Assembly (NCBI RefSeq): GCF_015751785.1
Contig: NZ_JADOTY010000001.1
Span: 2,728,001-2,792,000, forward strand
Reading direction: 5' to 3'
Source: Micromonospora vinacea
GTDB lineage: Bacteria > Actinomycetota > Actinomycetes > Mycobacteriales > Micromonosporaceae
Length of the DNA stretch: 64,000 bases
The translations under genes and the position numbers were made by a program. The notes under the pieces were generated by a model, which saw only the letters and a program-made list of their open reading frames with translations, ran no database searches and was not told where the DNA came from. Each line of letters opens with the position of its first letter. The stretch's first letter is position 1. Of this stretch, positions 46,276 to 54,536 are shown piece by piece.

Positions 46276-47279
46276 CAGTACACCGGTGCCCTACCGTCGG
46301 TCCGTCCTCGGAAAACCCACCAGCACATCGCCTGGAAGCCTAGTAGGGCCGGAAGTAGCGGCAGCGCCACCCAGCCCAGCAGCCGCAGGGTCGGCGCGCT
46401 GGCGGCCGCGTCGGCCACCCGCAGCGAGGCGTCCGGGTCGGTCGTGGACACCAGCACGTAGGGCCAGAGAGCGGCTCCGACCAGCACCACCGGCAGCGCC
46501 AGGGCCGCGCCGGTGGCGACCAGGGCCCACCCGGGCCGCCGCCGTGCCAGCGCCGCGCGGGCCGCCAGCAGCGCCACCACGAGCAGCACCGGCAGGAGTA
46601 CGGCCACCGCCGGCCGCTGCACGGCGTCGTGTACCCGGGCGGAGAGCAGGCCCACGACGGTGGCCAGGGCGACAGCGGTGAGCGCCACCGGCACCAACCG
46701 GCGGGCGGTACGGCCGACCACGGCGGCGGCCTCGGCGGAGAGGCGCACTGTGAGGAAGGTCGCCCCGTGCACAGCGACCAGGGCGACCATGGCCAGCCCG
46801 GCGGCTGCCGCGAACGGGGTGACCAGGTGCGTCACCCCGGCGACGTGCCCGTCGGCCTGCAGGGGCACGCCCTGCAACAGCGCGGCGAGCAGCACCCCCC
46901 AGCCCAGCGCGGCGAGGGCGCTGCCGATCATCACGACGCGGTCCCAGCGGGCGCGAATCCGCTCGTCGTCGGGTCGGCTCCGCAGCTGCACCCCGACGGT
47001 GACCAGGATGACGCCGACCAGGGCGCCGACGACGGCCGGATAGCAGCCGGCGAGCAACTCGCCCTCCAGAAGGGGGAACGCCCCGAAGAGGATGCCCATG
47101 GCGGCCACCAGCCAGACCTCGTTGCCGAGGAAGAACGGGCCGAGGGCGGTGAGCGCCTCCCGCCGCCCGTCCGGACCGACGCCGCGGGCGAGCAGCAGCC
47201 CGACGCCGTAGTCGTAGCCGGCGAGCACCAGGTAACTGGCGAAGAAGAGGCCGAGCACTGCGTACCAGGCGAGGTCCAC
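46272..47279 (-). CDS. cydB: Cytochrome bd oxidase subunit II
   Basis: The 335-residue integral membrane protein has about nine helices. The N-terminus AWYAVLGLFFASYLVLAGYDYGVGLLL and the PFFLGNEVWLVAAMGILFGAF region are typical of CydB. It forms the quinol oxidase with CydA. It starts 10 bp after the cydA stop and overlaps cydD by 4 nt. Confidence 0.95.
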   Translation of the reverse strand: MDLAWYAVLGLFFASYLVLAGYDYGVGLLLARGVGPDGRREALTALGPFFLGNEVWLVAAMGILFGAFPLLEGELLAGCYPAVVGALVGVILVTVGVQLRSRPDDERIRARWDRVVMIGSALAALGWGVLLAALLQGVPLQADGHVAGVTHLVTPFAAAAGLAMVALVAVHGATFLTVRLSAEAAAVVGRTARRLVPVALTAVALATVVGLLSARVHDAVQRPAVAVLLPVLLVVALLAARAALARRRPGWALVATGAALALPVVLVGAALWPYVLVSTTDPDASLRVADAAASAPTLRLLGWVALPLLPALLGFQAMCWWVFRGRTDGRAPVYW

Positions 47280-47289
47280 TGTCTACTCC

Positions 47290-48543
47290 TCAGACGAGGG
47301 CGGGTTCGGGGTGGGCCGGCTCGCTGGGCGGTGCCGGCGGGCGGCCGAGCGCCGGGTCGGCCGCGCCTCGCCGCGCGTGCCGGGCGAGCAGCACCCAGTT
47401 GGTGACGGCGAGGGTGCCCAGCAGCAGGCTGAACCCGATCAGCGAGGTCAGCATCAGCGGTGCGCTGACCGGGGAGACGGCCTGCTCGGTGGGGAGCAGC
47501 CCGTACGCCACCCAGGGTTGACGGCCGACCTCCCGCGAGATCCAGCCGAGGATCACCGCGACGAACGGCAGCGGCAGGGCGAGCAGGATCAGCCAGAGCG
47601 GGAAGCGCAGTCGGATGATCCAGTCCCGGAAGAGCAGGGGCAGCAGGAGCCAGAGGCAGCCCAGGGTGAAGCCGATCAAAATCATGAAGCCGAGCCCGAC
47701 GCTGGCCAGCACCGGCGGGGTGTAGTCGCCGGGGCCGAACCGGGCGGTCCATTCGGCGATCAGCGCCTGGCTCTCCGGACCGTCGCCGCCGAACTTGGTC
47801 GGCTGCACCGAGCCCACCGGGCCGAACTGGGCGAAACCGAAGCCCTGCACCATCGTGATGGCCAGTGCCGCGGTGACCAGGCCGATCCGCAGCGAGGTGC
47901 GGAAGAGCGCGAAGTCCGGGGTACGCCGGAGCAGGTGCCCGGCGCTGACCGCCGCCATCAGCATCCCGCCGACCAGCAGCGCCGCCGAGACCACGTGCCC
48001 GAAGGCCATGCCGAGGCTGGGGTTGGTGAGCAGCGCGCCGAAGTCGGTGAGGTGGGCGATCCCGTCGCGGACCTCGTAGCCGACCGGGTTCTGCAGCCAG
48101 GAGTTGGCCACCATGATCCAGAACGCCGAGGCGTACGCGGTGATCGCCACGCCCCAGAGCAGCGCGAGGTGGACGCCCTTGCCGAGCCGGTGCCAGCCGA
48201 AGATCCACATTCCGAGGAACGTGGACTCCAGGAAGAACGCCACAAGCGTCTCGATGGCCAGCGGTGCGCCGAAGACGTTGCCGACGTAGCGCGACAGGCC
48301 ACTCCAGTTCAGCCCGAACTGGAACTCCATCACGATCCCGGTGGCGATGCCGAGCACGTAGTTGATCACGTAGAGCTGGCCCCAGTAGCGGGTCAGCCGC
48401 TCCCATTTCGGGTTGCCGGTGAGCACCCAGGCGGTCTGCATGCCGACCAGCAGGGTGACCAGCCCGAGCGTGACGACCACGAACAGGAAGTGGATCGAGG
48501 TCGTGGTGGCGAACTGCAGGCGGGCGAGGAGCAGGGTGTCCAT
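47290..48543 (-). CDS. cydA: Cytochrome bd oxidase subunit I
   Basis: The 417-residue quinol oxidase subunit carries the heme ligands: His18 in TTTSIHFLF for one b-type heme, a second His in MAFGHVVSAA, and the C-terminal GWISREVGRQPW motif. The family quinol-binding Q-loop is of the short type, making the protein about 100 residues shorter than the Escherichia coli subunit. The enzyme respires at low oxygen and does not pump protons. ATG 48543 has GGAGGG 6 nt upstream. The promoter region carries BlaI-like operators. Confidence 0.96.
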   Translation of the reverse strand: MDTLLLARLQFATTTSIHFLFVVVTLGLVTLLVGMQTAWVLTGNPKWERLTRYWGQLYVINYVLGIATGIVMEFQFGLNWSGLSRYVGNVFGAPLAIETLVAFFLESTFLGMWIFGWHRLGKGVHLALLWGVAITAYASAFWIMVANSWLQNPVGYEVRDGIAHLTDFGALLTNPSLGMAFGHVVSAALLVGGMLMAAVSAGHLLRRTPDFALFRTSLRIGLVTAALAITMVQGFGFAQFGPVGSVQPTKFGGDGPESQALIAEWTARFGPGDYTPPVLASVGLGFMILIGFTLGCLWLLLPLLFRDWIIRLRFPLWLILLALPLPFVAVILGWISREVGRQPWVAYGLLPTEQAVSPVSAPLMLTSLIGFSLLLGTLAVTNWVLLARHARRGAADPALGRPPAPPSEPAHPEPALV

Positions 48544-48575
48544 GACCAGCCCTCCATAGCGTTGGCTCCCTTGTC

Positions 48576-48655
48576 GTAGCCACCCTACACGTAGTTTGCC
48601 TACTGATAAGAACTACTACGCCCTGTCGTAGAAAACTCTACTACGCCATGTAGTA
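48576..48655 (-). promoter_or_regulatory. cydA promoter with BlaI-like CTAC/GTAG operators
   Basis: Sites seen: GTAG-N5-CTAC and CTAC-AC-GTAG at 48576-48594; CTACG-N6-CGTAG at 48616-48631; TACTAC-N5-GTAGTA at 48639-48655. The 10-mer CTACTACGCC repeats 25 bp apart (48613 and 48638). On the minus strand a TAGGGT -10 (48582-48587) and TTATCA -35 (48604-48609) with 16-bp spacing lie among them, so a bound repressor would block cyd transcription. A related site covers the blaI promoter. Confidence 0.68.
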
Positions 48656-48664
48656 CGTAGGGGA

Positions 48665-48737
48665 GATCGCGCTCGATCGTGGATGCACTGGTCTCGCGGC
48701 CCCCGCGATGCCCCTCGATCCTGGATCGAGTGCGATC
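48665..48737 (-). terminator. Inverted repeat separating the blaI-M56 and cyd units
   Basis: Arms of 14 bp (48665-48678 and 48724-48737) match with one mismatch around a 45-nt loop that is itself GC-rich. It lies 77 bp past the stop of the M56 gene and before the cydA operators, so it probably ends the blaI-M56 transcript. Confidence 0.5.
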
Positions 48738-48813
48738 TTGCGAGGGGGCAGGGGCGCACGAGGCGTCGCCCGCGCGGTTCTGCCCGCGCGGGCTCAGTGG
48801 CGCCTTGTGGGTG

Positions 48814-49719
48814 TCAGCTCAGGAAGAGGGTGACCGGGAGGGCGACCAGGGTGGTGGCGACAGCGAGAGCGGTGGCACCGAGCACCCGGGGCGGCCGGTC
48901 GTCGACCAGCAGGCGCTGCACCCGTACGTCGAGATCCCGGTCGCCCATGCCGAGCGCGCCGGCCGGGGTGATCCGGTGCCCGGCGGCCGCGAACCGGCGT
49001 AGCGCCCCCGCCAACGGGGCGTCGGCGTGCAGCTCGCGGGCCTTGTCGTCGGCGCGCATCTCGACCAGCAGGGCGACCCGCTCGTGCGCGTCGCGCACCC
49101 AGCCGAACCACGGCAGCGCCCGGCACAGCGCGGTGAACGGGAGCAGCACCAGGTCGTGCCGCTCGTGGGCGTGCGCACGCTCGTGACTGAGCACCGCGGC
49201 CAGCTCGGCCCGGTCCAACAGGCTCAGGGTGCCGGCGCTGACCACCACCTGCGGCTTCACTCCCGGCAGGCAGTACGCGGCGGCACTCGGATGATCCAGC
49301 ACCAGCGCGCCCGGGGCGGCCGGGTCGTTCCGGGCGACCAGGGAGAGCAGGTCCCGGTGGCGACGCTGGGCGCGTACGGTGCCGTGGATGCTGCGCACTG
49401 TCGTCGTGACCAGCACCGCCCCGATGCCGAAGCCCACGCCGACGCCGGCCAGGTGGAAGGTGCCCACCTCGACCGGCAGAGCGCCGTGGGCGAGGTCGTT
49501 GGCCAGGGCGAGCAGGGCGCTACCGGTCGGCCGGTCGTACGCGCTCAACCCGAGCGCCATCGGCAGGCCCATCGCGGAGAGGCCCAACGCCAGCCCGACG
49601 GCCTGCCAGCAGACGATCGCCACCCGGGGGCTGCGCCACGTCCAGGTGGAGCGGGCCAACACCTGGGCGGTCAGATAGCAGGCCAGCATCGTGGCGGCGA
49701 AGTGCACGGCGTAGGCCAT
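48814..49719 (-). CDS. M56 family membrane metallopeptidase (BlaR1-like, protease part)
   Basis: The 301-residue protein has about four membrane helices around a cytoplasmic zinc protease site HERAH within LSHERAHAHERHD, and the preceding PGVKPQVVVSAG strand of M56 peptidases. Compared with BlaR1 it lacks a C-terminal penicillin-sensing domain, as in Mycobacterium Rv1845c. It should cleave the BlaI-type repressor encoded 10 bp upstream in the same operon when a membrane signal is received. Confidence 0.9.
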   Translation of the reverse strand: MAYAVHFAATMLACYLTAQVLARSTWTWRSPRVAIVCWQAVGLALGLSAMGLPMALGLSAYDRPTGSALLALANDLAHGALPVEVGTFHLAGVGVGFGIGAVLVTTTVRSIHGTVRAQRRHRDLLSLVARNDPAAPGALVLDHPSAAAYCLPGVKPQVVVSAGTLSLLDRAELAAVLSHERAHAHERHDLVLLPFTALCRALPWFGWVRDAHERVALLVEMRADDKARELHADAPLAGALRRFAAAGHRITPAGALGMGDRDLDVRVQRLLVDDRPPRVLGATALAVATTLVALPVTLFLS

Positions 49720-49729
49720 GGCGTACGCC

Positions 49730-50203
49730 CTACCGCTCCGCAGCCTCGCCAGCGGGTCGTCGGCCCGCCGGCCCGTCCACCCGGTCGGTCAGGGCGTCGG
49801 CCCCGCCCGCGTCGCCGCCGGTGGAGCCCGGCCCGGTCAGGCCGGCCTCGCTGCCCAGGGCCGCCCGCAGCACCTCGGCCTCGGTGCCGGTCACCGAGCG
49901 GGCGAATCGCACCAGCGCGGCGTCCCGGCTGCCGCCCAGGTCGAGGGCGTCGAGCATGAGTTGGGCGATGTGCGCCTCGCGGCTGGCGGCCGGCCGGTAC
50001 CGCCAGGCCCGACCCTCCCGTTCCCGTTGCACCATGCCCTTGCCGGCGAGCCGGTCCAGCACGGTCATCACCGTGGTGTACGCCAACTCGCGGCCATCGA
50101 GCGCGTCGGCCACCTCGCGCACGGTCACACCGTCCGACGTGCCGGGAACCACGTCCCACAGCACGTCCATCACCGCACGCTCAAGATCGCCCAACCGAGT
50201 CAC
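49730..50203 (-). CDS. BlaI/MecI/CopY family repressor
   Basis: The 157-residue protein has the family winged helix (LGDLERAVMDVLWDV, REVADALDGRELAYTTVMTV, LDRLAGKGMVQREREGRAWRY) and a C-terminal dimerisation helix. It is extended by about 35 residues beyond typical BlaI, ending in an acidic Pro/Gly tail. GTG 50203 lies 6 nt after a TAGGAT -10, so translation is leaderless. A CTACC/GGTAG site overlaps that -10, indicating autorepression. The same motif at cydA suggests cytochrome bd is a target. Confidence 0.92.
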   Translation of the reverse strand: MTRLGDLERAVMDVLWDVVPGTSDGVTVREVADALDGRELAYTTVMTVLDRLAGKGMVQREREGRAWRYRPAASREAHIAQLMLDALDLGGSRDAALVRFARSVTGTEAEVLRAALGSEAGLTGPGSTGGDAGGADALTDRVDGPAGRRPAGEAAER

Positions 50204-50209
50204 GAGCCA

Positions 50210-50225
50210 ATCCTACCCCCGGTAG
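50210..50225 (-). promoter_or_regulatory. blaI promoter with overlapping operator
   Basis: On the minus strand a TAGGAT -10 box occupies 50210-50215, 6 nt before the GTG. The inverted repeat CTACC-CCC-GGTAG (50213-50225) overlaps it, and another GTAG follows to 50228. This is the arrangement expected for an autoregulated BlaI repressor. Confidence 0.65.
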
Positions 50226-50257
50226 TAGACCCCCCACCCGCCCTCACCCACCCACCA

Positions 50258-50319
50258 GGTTGATCATGAGGTTGACCGGCCCCCAGGAAATCAACACCCC
50301 CGCCAACCCCATGATCACC
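50258..50319. repeat. Imperfect inverted repeat with GATCAT arms
   Basis: Arms at 50258-50274 and 50304-50319 share GATCAT and GGTTG/CAACC blocks in mirrored order with several mismatches around a loop of about 29 nt. It resembles the better repeats at 3232-3293 and 26714-26788. It lies in the gap between blaI and the aldehyde dehydrogenase genes, which otherwise holds the 74-bp hairpin and no gene. Confidence 0.4.
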
Positions 50320-50389
50320 GCGCCGACCGGCAACCCAACCCGAGGCAGTACCCCTGAGCTGACCCACCCGACGAACCCGGCCCACGTCA

Positions 50390-50463
50390 GGTTTTCCGGG
50401 GGAGCCCGCCCACGCAGGGATCAAGCCTGACCGCCCGGAGTGGGCGGGCTCCCCCGGAAAACC
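50390..50463. repeat. 74-bp hairpin with conserved 28-nt loop (copy 2)
   Basis: Perfect 23-bp arms (50390-50412 and 50441-50463) enclose a 28-nt loop (50413-50440). Its reverse complement matches the loop at 27648-27675 except at one base. The stem sequence is unrelated to copy 1. It lies 21 bp past the stop of the minus-strand aldehyde dehydrogenase homologue and may serve as its terminator. Confidence 0.82.
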
Positions 50464-50484
50464 CCAAAGGCCGAGCAAAGACGA

Positions 50485-51309
50485 TCACACCCCCTTGGGG
50501 TGCCACACCGTCTTCGTCTCCAGCAGCGCCGTCATCCGATCCAGGCCCGGGTCGACCGACCAGTCGTGGTCGGCCAGGGCCGGTCGGAGCACCCGCTTGA
50601 GGTTCTCCGCCGCCTTGACCTCCAGGTCGGTGGCGAGCGCGGCGTCGGTGACCCCGGTCAGGTCGATCGCGTTGACATCCATGTGCGAGGCCAACGTCGG
50701 CGCGGTCTCGGTGATCGCGCCGGTGAGGATGTTGACCACACCGCCCGGCAGGTCGGACGTGGCCAGCACCTCGGCCAGCGTCACCGCCGCCAGCGGCTCA
50801 CTCGGGGACGCCGCCACCACCACCGCGTTGCCGCTGACGATCGCCGGGGCGATCACGCTGACCAGGCCGAGCAGCGCCGGGCGGTCCGGGGCGACCACCG
50901 CGACCACGCCGGTCGGCTCGGGCGCGGAGATGTTGAAGTACGGGCCGGCGACCGGGTTGGCGCCGCCGTACACCTGGGCCAGCTTGTCGGCCCAGCCGGC
51001 GTACCAGACCCAGCGGTCGACCGCGGCGTCCACCTCGTCGCCGGGGATGCCCAGGGCGACGAACTGCTCGCGGCGGCCCTCCAGCATCTCGGCGGCCCGG
51101 TAGAGGATCTGACCCCGGTTGTACGCGGTAGCGCCGGCCCAGCCCTTGACGGCGGCGCGGGCGGCGACCACCGCGTCCCGGGCGTCCTTGCGGGAGGCCA
51201 GTGACACATTCGAGGACTGCACGAGATACGACCGTCCCGACTCGCTGCGCGGGAACTTCCCGCCGATGAAGAGCTTGTACGTCTTGCGTACCGCGACCCG
51301 CTCAGACAT
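50485..51309 (-). CDS. Short aldehyde dehydrogenase homologue lacking the catalytic domain
   Basis: The 274-residue protein matches the NAD-binding part of aldehyde dehydrogenases (KLFIGGKFPRSESGRSY, WADKLAQVYGGANPV, PGGVVNILTGAITE) but ends before a catalytic domain; no QVCC- or GQxC-type cysteine motif is present. It overlaps the full-length ALDH gene by 8 nt. A complete ALDH coupled to a catalysis-deficient one recalls ALDH16, where both occur in one chain. A structural or oligomerisation role is inferred. Confidence 0.82.
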   Translation of the reverse strand: MSERVAVRKTYKLFIGGKFPRSESGRSYLVQSSNVSLASRKDARDAVVAARAAVKGWAGATAYNRGQILYRAAEMLEGRREQFVALGIPGDEVDAAVDRWVWYAGWADKLAQVYGGANPVAGPYFNISAPEPTGVVAVVAPDRPALLGLVSVIAPAIVSGNAVVVAASPSEPLAAVTLAEVLATSDLPGGVVNILTGAITETAPTLASHMDVNAIDLTGVTDAALATDLEVKAAENLKRVLRPALADHDWSVDPGLDRMTALLETKTVWHPKGV

Positions 51310-52732
51310 TGAGGTAGCCCTCCAGCCCGTGCCGGCCGCCCTCGCGACCGTAGCCCGACTCCTTGTACCCACCGAACGGCGAGGTGGGGTCGAACTTGTT
51401 GAAGGTGTTGGCCCAGACGACGCCGGCGCGCAGCCGGTCGGCCATCCACAGGATCCGGGAGCCCTTGTCGGTCCAGATCCCGGCCGACAGCCCGTACGGC
51501 GTGTTGTTGGCCTTCTCCACGGCCTCGGCCGGGGTGCGGAAGGTGAGCACCGACAGCACCGGGCCGAAGATCTCCTCGCGGGCGATCCGGTGTGCCTGGG
51601 TGACGCCCGTGAAGATGGTCGGCGCGAACCAGAAGCCCCGGTCGGGTAGGTCGCACGGCGGTGACCAGCGCTCGGCGCCCTCGGCCGAGCCGGCGTCGGA
51701 CAGCTCGCGGATCCGCTCCAACTGGGCGGCCGAGTTGATCGCGCCGACGTCGGTGTTCTTGTCCAGCGGGTCACCGACGCGGAGCTGGGCCATCCGTCGC
51801 TTCAGCGACTCCAGCACCCGGTCGGCCACGTTCTCCTGGACCAGCAGTCGGGAGCCGGCGCAGCAGACGTGCCCCTGGTTGAAGAAGATGCCGTTGACGA
51901 TGCCCTCGACGGCCTGGTCGATGGGGGCGTCGTCGAAGACGATGTTGGCGGCCTTGCCGCCCAGCTCCAGGGTGAGCTTCTTGCGGGTGCCGGCGATCGA
52001 CCGGGCGATGGCCCGGCCCACCTCGGTGGAGCCGGTGAAGGCCACCTTGTCCACGCCGGGGTGCTCGACCAGCGCCCGACCGGTGTCGCCGGCGCCGGTA
52101 AGGATGTTGACCACACCGGCCGGCAGCTCGGCCTGCTGGCAGATCTCGGCGAAGAGCAGCGCGGTCAGCGGGGTGGTCTCGGCCGGCTTCAGCACCACGG
52201 TGTTGCCGGCGGCGAGCGCCGGGGCGATCTTCCAGGCGAGCATGAGCAGCGGGAAGTTCCACGGGATGACCTGCGCGGCCACGCCGACCGGCTGTGGGTT
52301 CGGCCCGAAGCCGGCATGGCCCAGCTTGTCGGCCCAGCCGGCGTAGTAGAAGAAGTGCGCGGCGACCAGCGGCAGGTCGACGTCGCGGGACTCGCGGATC
52401 GGCTTGCCGTTGTCGAGCGATTCCAGGACGGCCAGCTCGCGGGAGCGCTCCTGGATGAGCCGGGCGATCCGGTACAGGTACTTCGCCCGGTCCCGGCCCG
52501 GCATCGGACCCCAGACCTTGTCGTACGCCTTGCGGGCGGCGCGCACCGCGCGTTCCACGTCCTGGGCGCCGGCCTCGGCGACCTCGGCCAGCACCTCCTC
52601 GGAGGCGGGGTTGATCGACTTGAAGCTGCCACCGTCGGCAGGGTCGACGAACTCCCCACCGATATACAACCCAGAGGCGTTTTTGATTTCCACCACCGAG
52701 CGGGACTCGGGGGCGGGGGCGTATTCGAACAT
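51302..52732 (-). CDS. NAD(P)-dependent aldehyde dehydrogenase
   Basis: The 476-residue enzyme is complete: cofactor motif FTGSTEVG, catalytic Glu in TLELGGKAANIV, catalytic Cys in FNQGHVCCAGSRL, and EEIFGPVLSVL. It lies 6 bp after deoC in the same operon, so acetaldehyde released by deoxyribose-phosphate aldolase is a likely substrate. Its stop overlaps the short ALDH homologue. Confidence 0.92.
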   Translation of the reverse strand: MFEYAPAPESRSVVEIKNASGLYIGGEFVDPADGGSFKSINPASEEVLAEVAEAGAQDVERAVRAARKAYDKVWGPMPGRDRAKYLYRIARLIQERSRELAVLESLDNGKPIRESRDVDLPLVAAHFFYYAGWADKLGHAGFGPNPQPVGVAAQVIPWNFPLLMLAWKIAPALAAGNTVVLKPAETTPLTALLFAEICQQAELPAGVVNILTGAGDTGRALVEHPGVDKVAFTGSTEVGRAIARSIAGTRKKLTLELGGKAANIVFDDAPIDQAVEGIVNGIFFNQGHVCCAGSRLLVQENVADRVLESLKRRMAQLRVGDPLDKNTDVGAINSAAQLERIRELSDAGSAEGAERWSPPCDLPDRGFWFAPTIFTGVTQAHRIAREEIFGPVLSVLTFRTPAEAVEKANNTPYGLSAGIWTDKGSRILWMADRLRAGVVWANTFNKFDPTSPFGGYKESGYGREGGRHGLEGYLNV

Positions 52733-52738
52733 CGGCTA

Positions 52739-53698
52739 TCAGTCCAGGGTGAAGTAGTCGGGACCGGAGTAGGTGCCGGTCGTCAGCTTGGTGCGCTGCA
52801 TCAGCAGGTCGTTGAGCAGGCTGGACGCGCCGAAGCGGAACCAGTCCGGGTCGAGCCAGTCCGGGCCGACGGTCTCGTTGACCATCACCAGGTACTTGAT
52901 CGCGTCCTTGGTGGTCTTGATGCCACCGGCGGGCTTCACGCCCACCTGCCGCCCGGTCGCCTCGCGGAAGTCACGGACCGCTTCCAGCATCACCAGGCTC
53001 ACCGGCATCGTCGCCGCGATCGGGACCTTGCCGGTGGAGGTCTTGATGAAGTCGCCGCCGGCCAGCATGGCCAGCCAGGAGGCCCGCCGGACGTTGTCGT
53101 AGGTGGCCAGCTCGCCGGTCTCCAGGATCACCTTGAGGTGGGCATCGCCGGAGGCTTCCTTGGTGGCCACGATCTCGTCGTAGACCTCCTTGTACCGCCC
53201 GGCCAGGAACGCACCTCGGTTGATCACCATGTCGATCTCGTCGGCGCCGGCCGCGACGGCGGCCCGGGTGTCGGCCAGCTTGATCTCCAACGGCGCCTGA
53301 CCCGACGGGAACGCGGTCGCCACGCTGGCCAGGTGCACGGCGCTTCCGCGCAGCACCTCGGCCACGTAGGGGACCATCGCCGGGTAGACGCAGACCGCGC
53401 CGACGTGCGGGCAGGACGGGTCGGCCGGGTCCGGACGAAGGGCCTTCGCGGCGAGCGCGCGCACCTTGCCCGGGGTGTCCGCCCCTTCCAGGGTGGTCAG
53501 GTCGACCATCCGGATCGCCAGGTCGATCGCCTGGGCCTTGGCGGTGGTCTTGATGGAGCGGGTGCCGAGTTGTGCCGCCCGCTGCTCCGCGCCGACCTGG
53601 TCCACGCCGGGCAGGCCGTGCAGGAAGGTCCGCAGAGCGGTCTCGGATCGTCCCAGCTCGGAGAGCTCCGACCGGGCCGACGTCGTTGTCGCCGTCAT
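52739..53698 (-). CDS. deoC: Deoxyribose-phosphate aldolase
   Basis: The 319-residue class I aldolase splits 2-deoxyribose 5-phosphate into glyceraldehyde 3-phosphate and acetaldehyde. The Schiff-base lysine lies in FIKTSTGK and the second active-site Lys in VGVKPAGGIK; EIDMVINRGAFLAGRY precedes them. It is longer than the Escherichia coli enzyme at the N-terminus, as in many actinobacteria. ATG 53698 follows a leaderless TAGACT -10 box by 7 nt. Confidence 0.95.
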   Translation of the reverse strand: MTATTTSARSELSELGRSETALRTFLHGLPGVDQVGAEQRAAQLGTRSIKTTAKAQAIDLAIRMVDLTTLEGADTPGKVRALAAKALRPDPADPSCPHVGAVCVYPAMVPYVAEVLRGSAVHLASVATAFPSGQAPLEIKLADTRAAVAAGADEIDMVINRGAFLAGRYKEVYDEIVATKEASGDAHLKVILETGELATYDNVRRASWLAMLAGGDFIKTSTGKVPIAATMPVSLVMLEAVRDFREATGRQVGVKPAGGIKTTKDAIKYLVMVNETVGPDWLDPDWFRFGASSLLNDLLMQRTKLTTGTYSGPDYFTLD

Positions 53699-53705
53699 GG
53701 CGAGA

Positions 53706-53711
53706 AGTCTA
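53706..53711 (-). promoter_or_regulatory. Leaderless -10 box (TAGACT) for deoC
   Basis: TAGACT on the minus strand ends 7 nt before the deoC ATG, with no ribosome-binding site. It would drive deoC and both aldehyde dehydrogenase genes. Confidence 0.62.
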
Positions 53712-53817
53712 CGCACCGGACCGCCGAGTGATCTTGCTCACGAGCGCGCAGTGACGCTTCGACGTGAGCGGCGTCCCTGGTCCGACCGCACCCGCACCGC
53801 CGCGCCGTACGGACCGG

Positions 53818-53823
53818 TAGGTT
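53818..53823 (+). promoter_or_regulatory. Leaderless -10 box (TAGGTT) for upp
   Basis: TAGGTT lies 8 nt before the upp GTG at 53832. The divergent deoC promoter is about 107 bp away. Confidence 0.58.
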
Positions 53824-53831
53824 GAGCGATC

Positions 53832-54464
53832 GTGGACGTACACGTCATTGACCACCCGCTGGCCCAGTCCAGGTTGACTGCCATGCGGGACGCGCGCACC
53901 GATTCCTCGACGTTCCGGGCGGCGCTGCACGAACTGACCACCATGCTGGTGTACGAGGCGGCGCGCTCCTTCCCCGTCGAGCGGTACCCGGTGCAGACGC
54001 CGGTCACCGGCACCGAGGGCACCCGGCTGGCCAACCCGCCGCTGCTGGTCCCGGTGCTGCGCGCCGGGCTGGGCATGGCGGACGCCGCGCTGGGCCTGCT
54101 GCCCGAGTCCTCGATGGGATTCGTGGGCCTAGCCCGCGACGAGGCGACCTACGAGCCCCGCGCGTACATGGAGTCGCTGCCGCGCGACCTGGCCGGGCTG
54201 CCGGTGCTGGTGCTCGACCCGATGCTGGCCACCGGCGGTTCGCTGGAGCACTGCTGCCAGCTGCTGGCCGACCGCGGTTGCACCGACATCACGGTGCTCT
54301 GTGTGCTCGCCGCCCCGGTCGGCATCGAGCGGCTGGAGCGCTCCGGCCTGCCGCTGCGCCTGGTCACGGCCTCGATCGACGAGGGGCTCAACGACCGCAT
54401 GTTCATCGTCCCCGGGCTCGGCGACGCCGGTGACCGCCAGTTCGGTGGCATGCCCCGCTTCTGA
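53832..54464 (+). CDS. upp: Uracil phosphoribosyltransferase
   Basis: The 210-residue enzyme converts uracil and PRPP to UMP. The PRPP-binding motif [13 protein letters not shown] lies near residue 125, [14 protein letters not shown] near 72, and the uracil-binding [16 protein letters not shown] segment ([12 protein letters not shown]) near the C-terminus. The length is standard. GTG 53832 follows a leaderless -10. It supplies UMP from uracil released by DeoA. Confidence 0.96.
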   Translation: MDVHVIDHPLAQSRLTAMRDARTDSSTFRAALHELTTMLVYEAARSFPVERYPVQTPVTGTEGTRLANPPLLVPVLRAGLGMADAALGLLPESSMGFVGLARDEATYEPRAYMESLPRDLAGLPVLVLDPMLATGGSLEHCCQLLADRGCTDITVLCVLAAPVGIERLERSGLPLRLVTASIDEGLNDRMFIVPGLGDAGDRQFGGMPRF

Positions 54465-54494
54465 GGCGATACCCGGTCGGTGCCGGGTCCGGCG

Positions 54495-54519
54495 GGTCCG
54501 TGCGCGGGGTGCGCGGACC
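54495..54519 (+). terminator. Hairpin after upp
   Basis: GGTCC/GGACC arms extend inward with G-U pairs to about 10 bp around a small GC loop. It ends 3 bp before the -10 box of the next gene. Confidence 0.4.
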
Positions 54520-54522
54520 GGC

Positions 54523-54528
54523 TACCGT
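54523..54528 (+). promoter_or_regulatory. Leaderless -10 box (TACCGT) for the GPP34 gene
   Basis: TACCGT fits TANNNT and lies 8 nt before the ATG at 54537; no ribosome-binding site is present. Confidence 0.5.
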
Positions 54529-54536
54529 CTCCGGCC

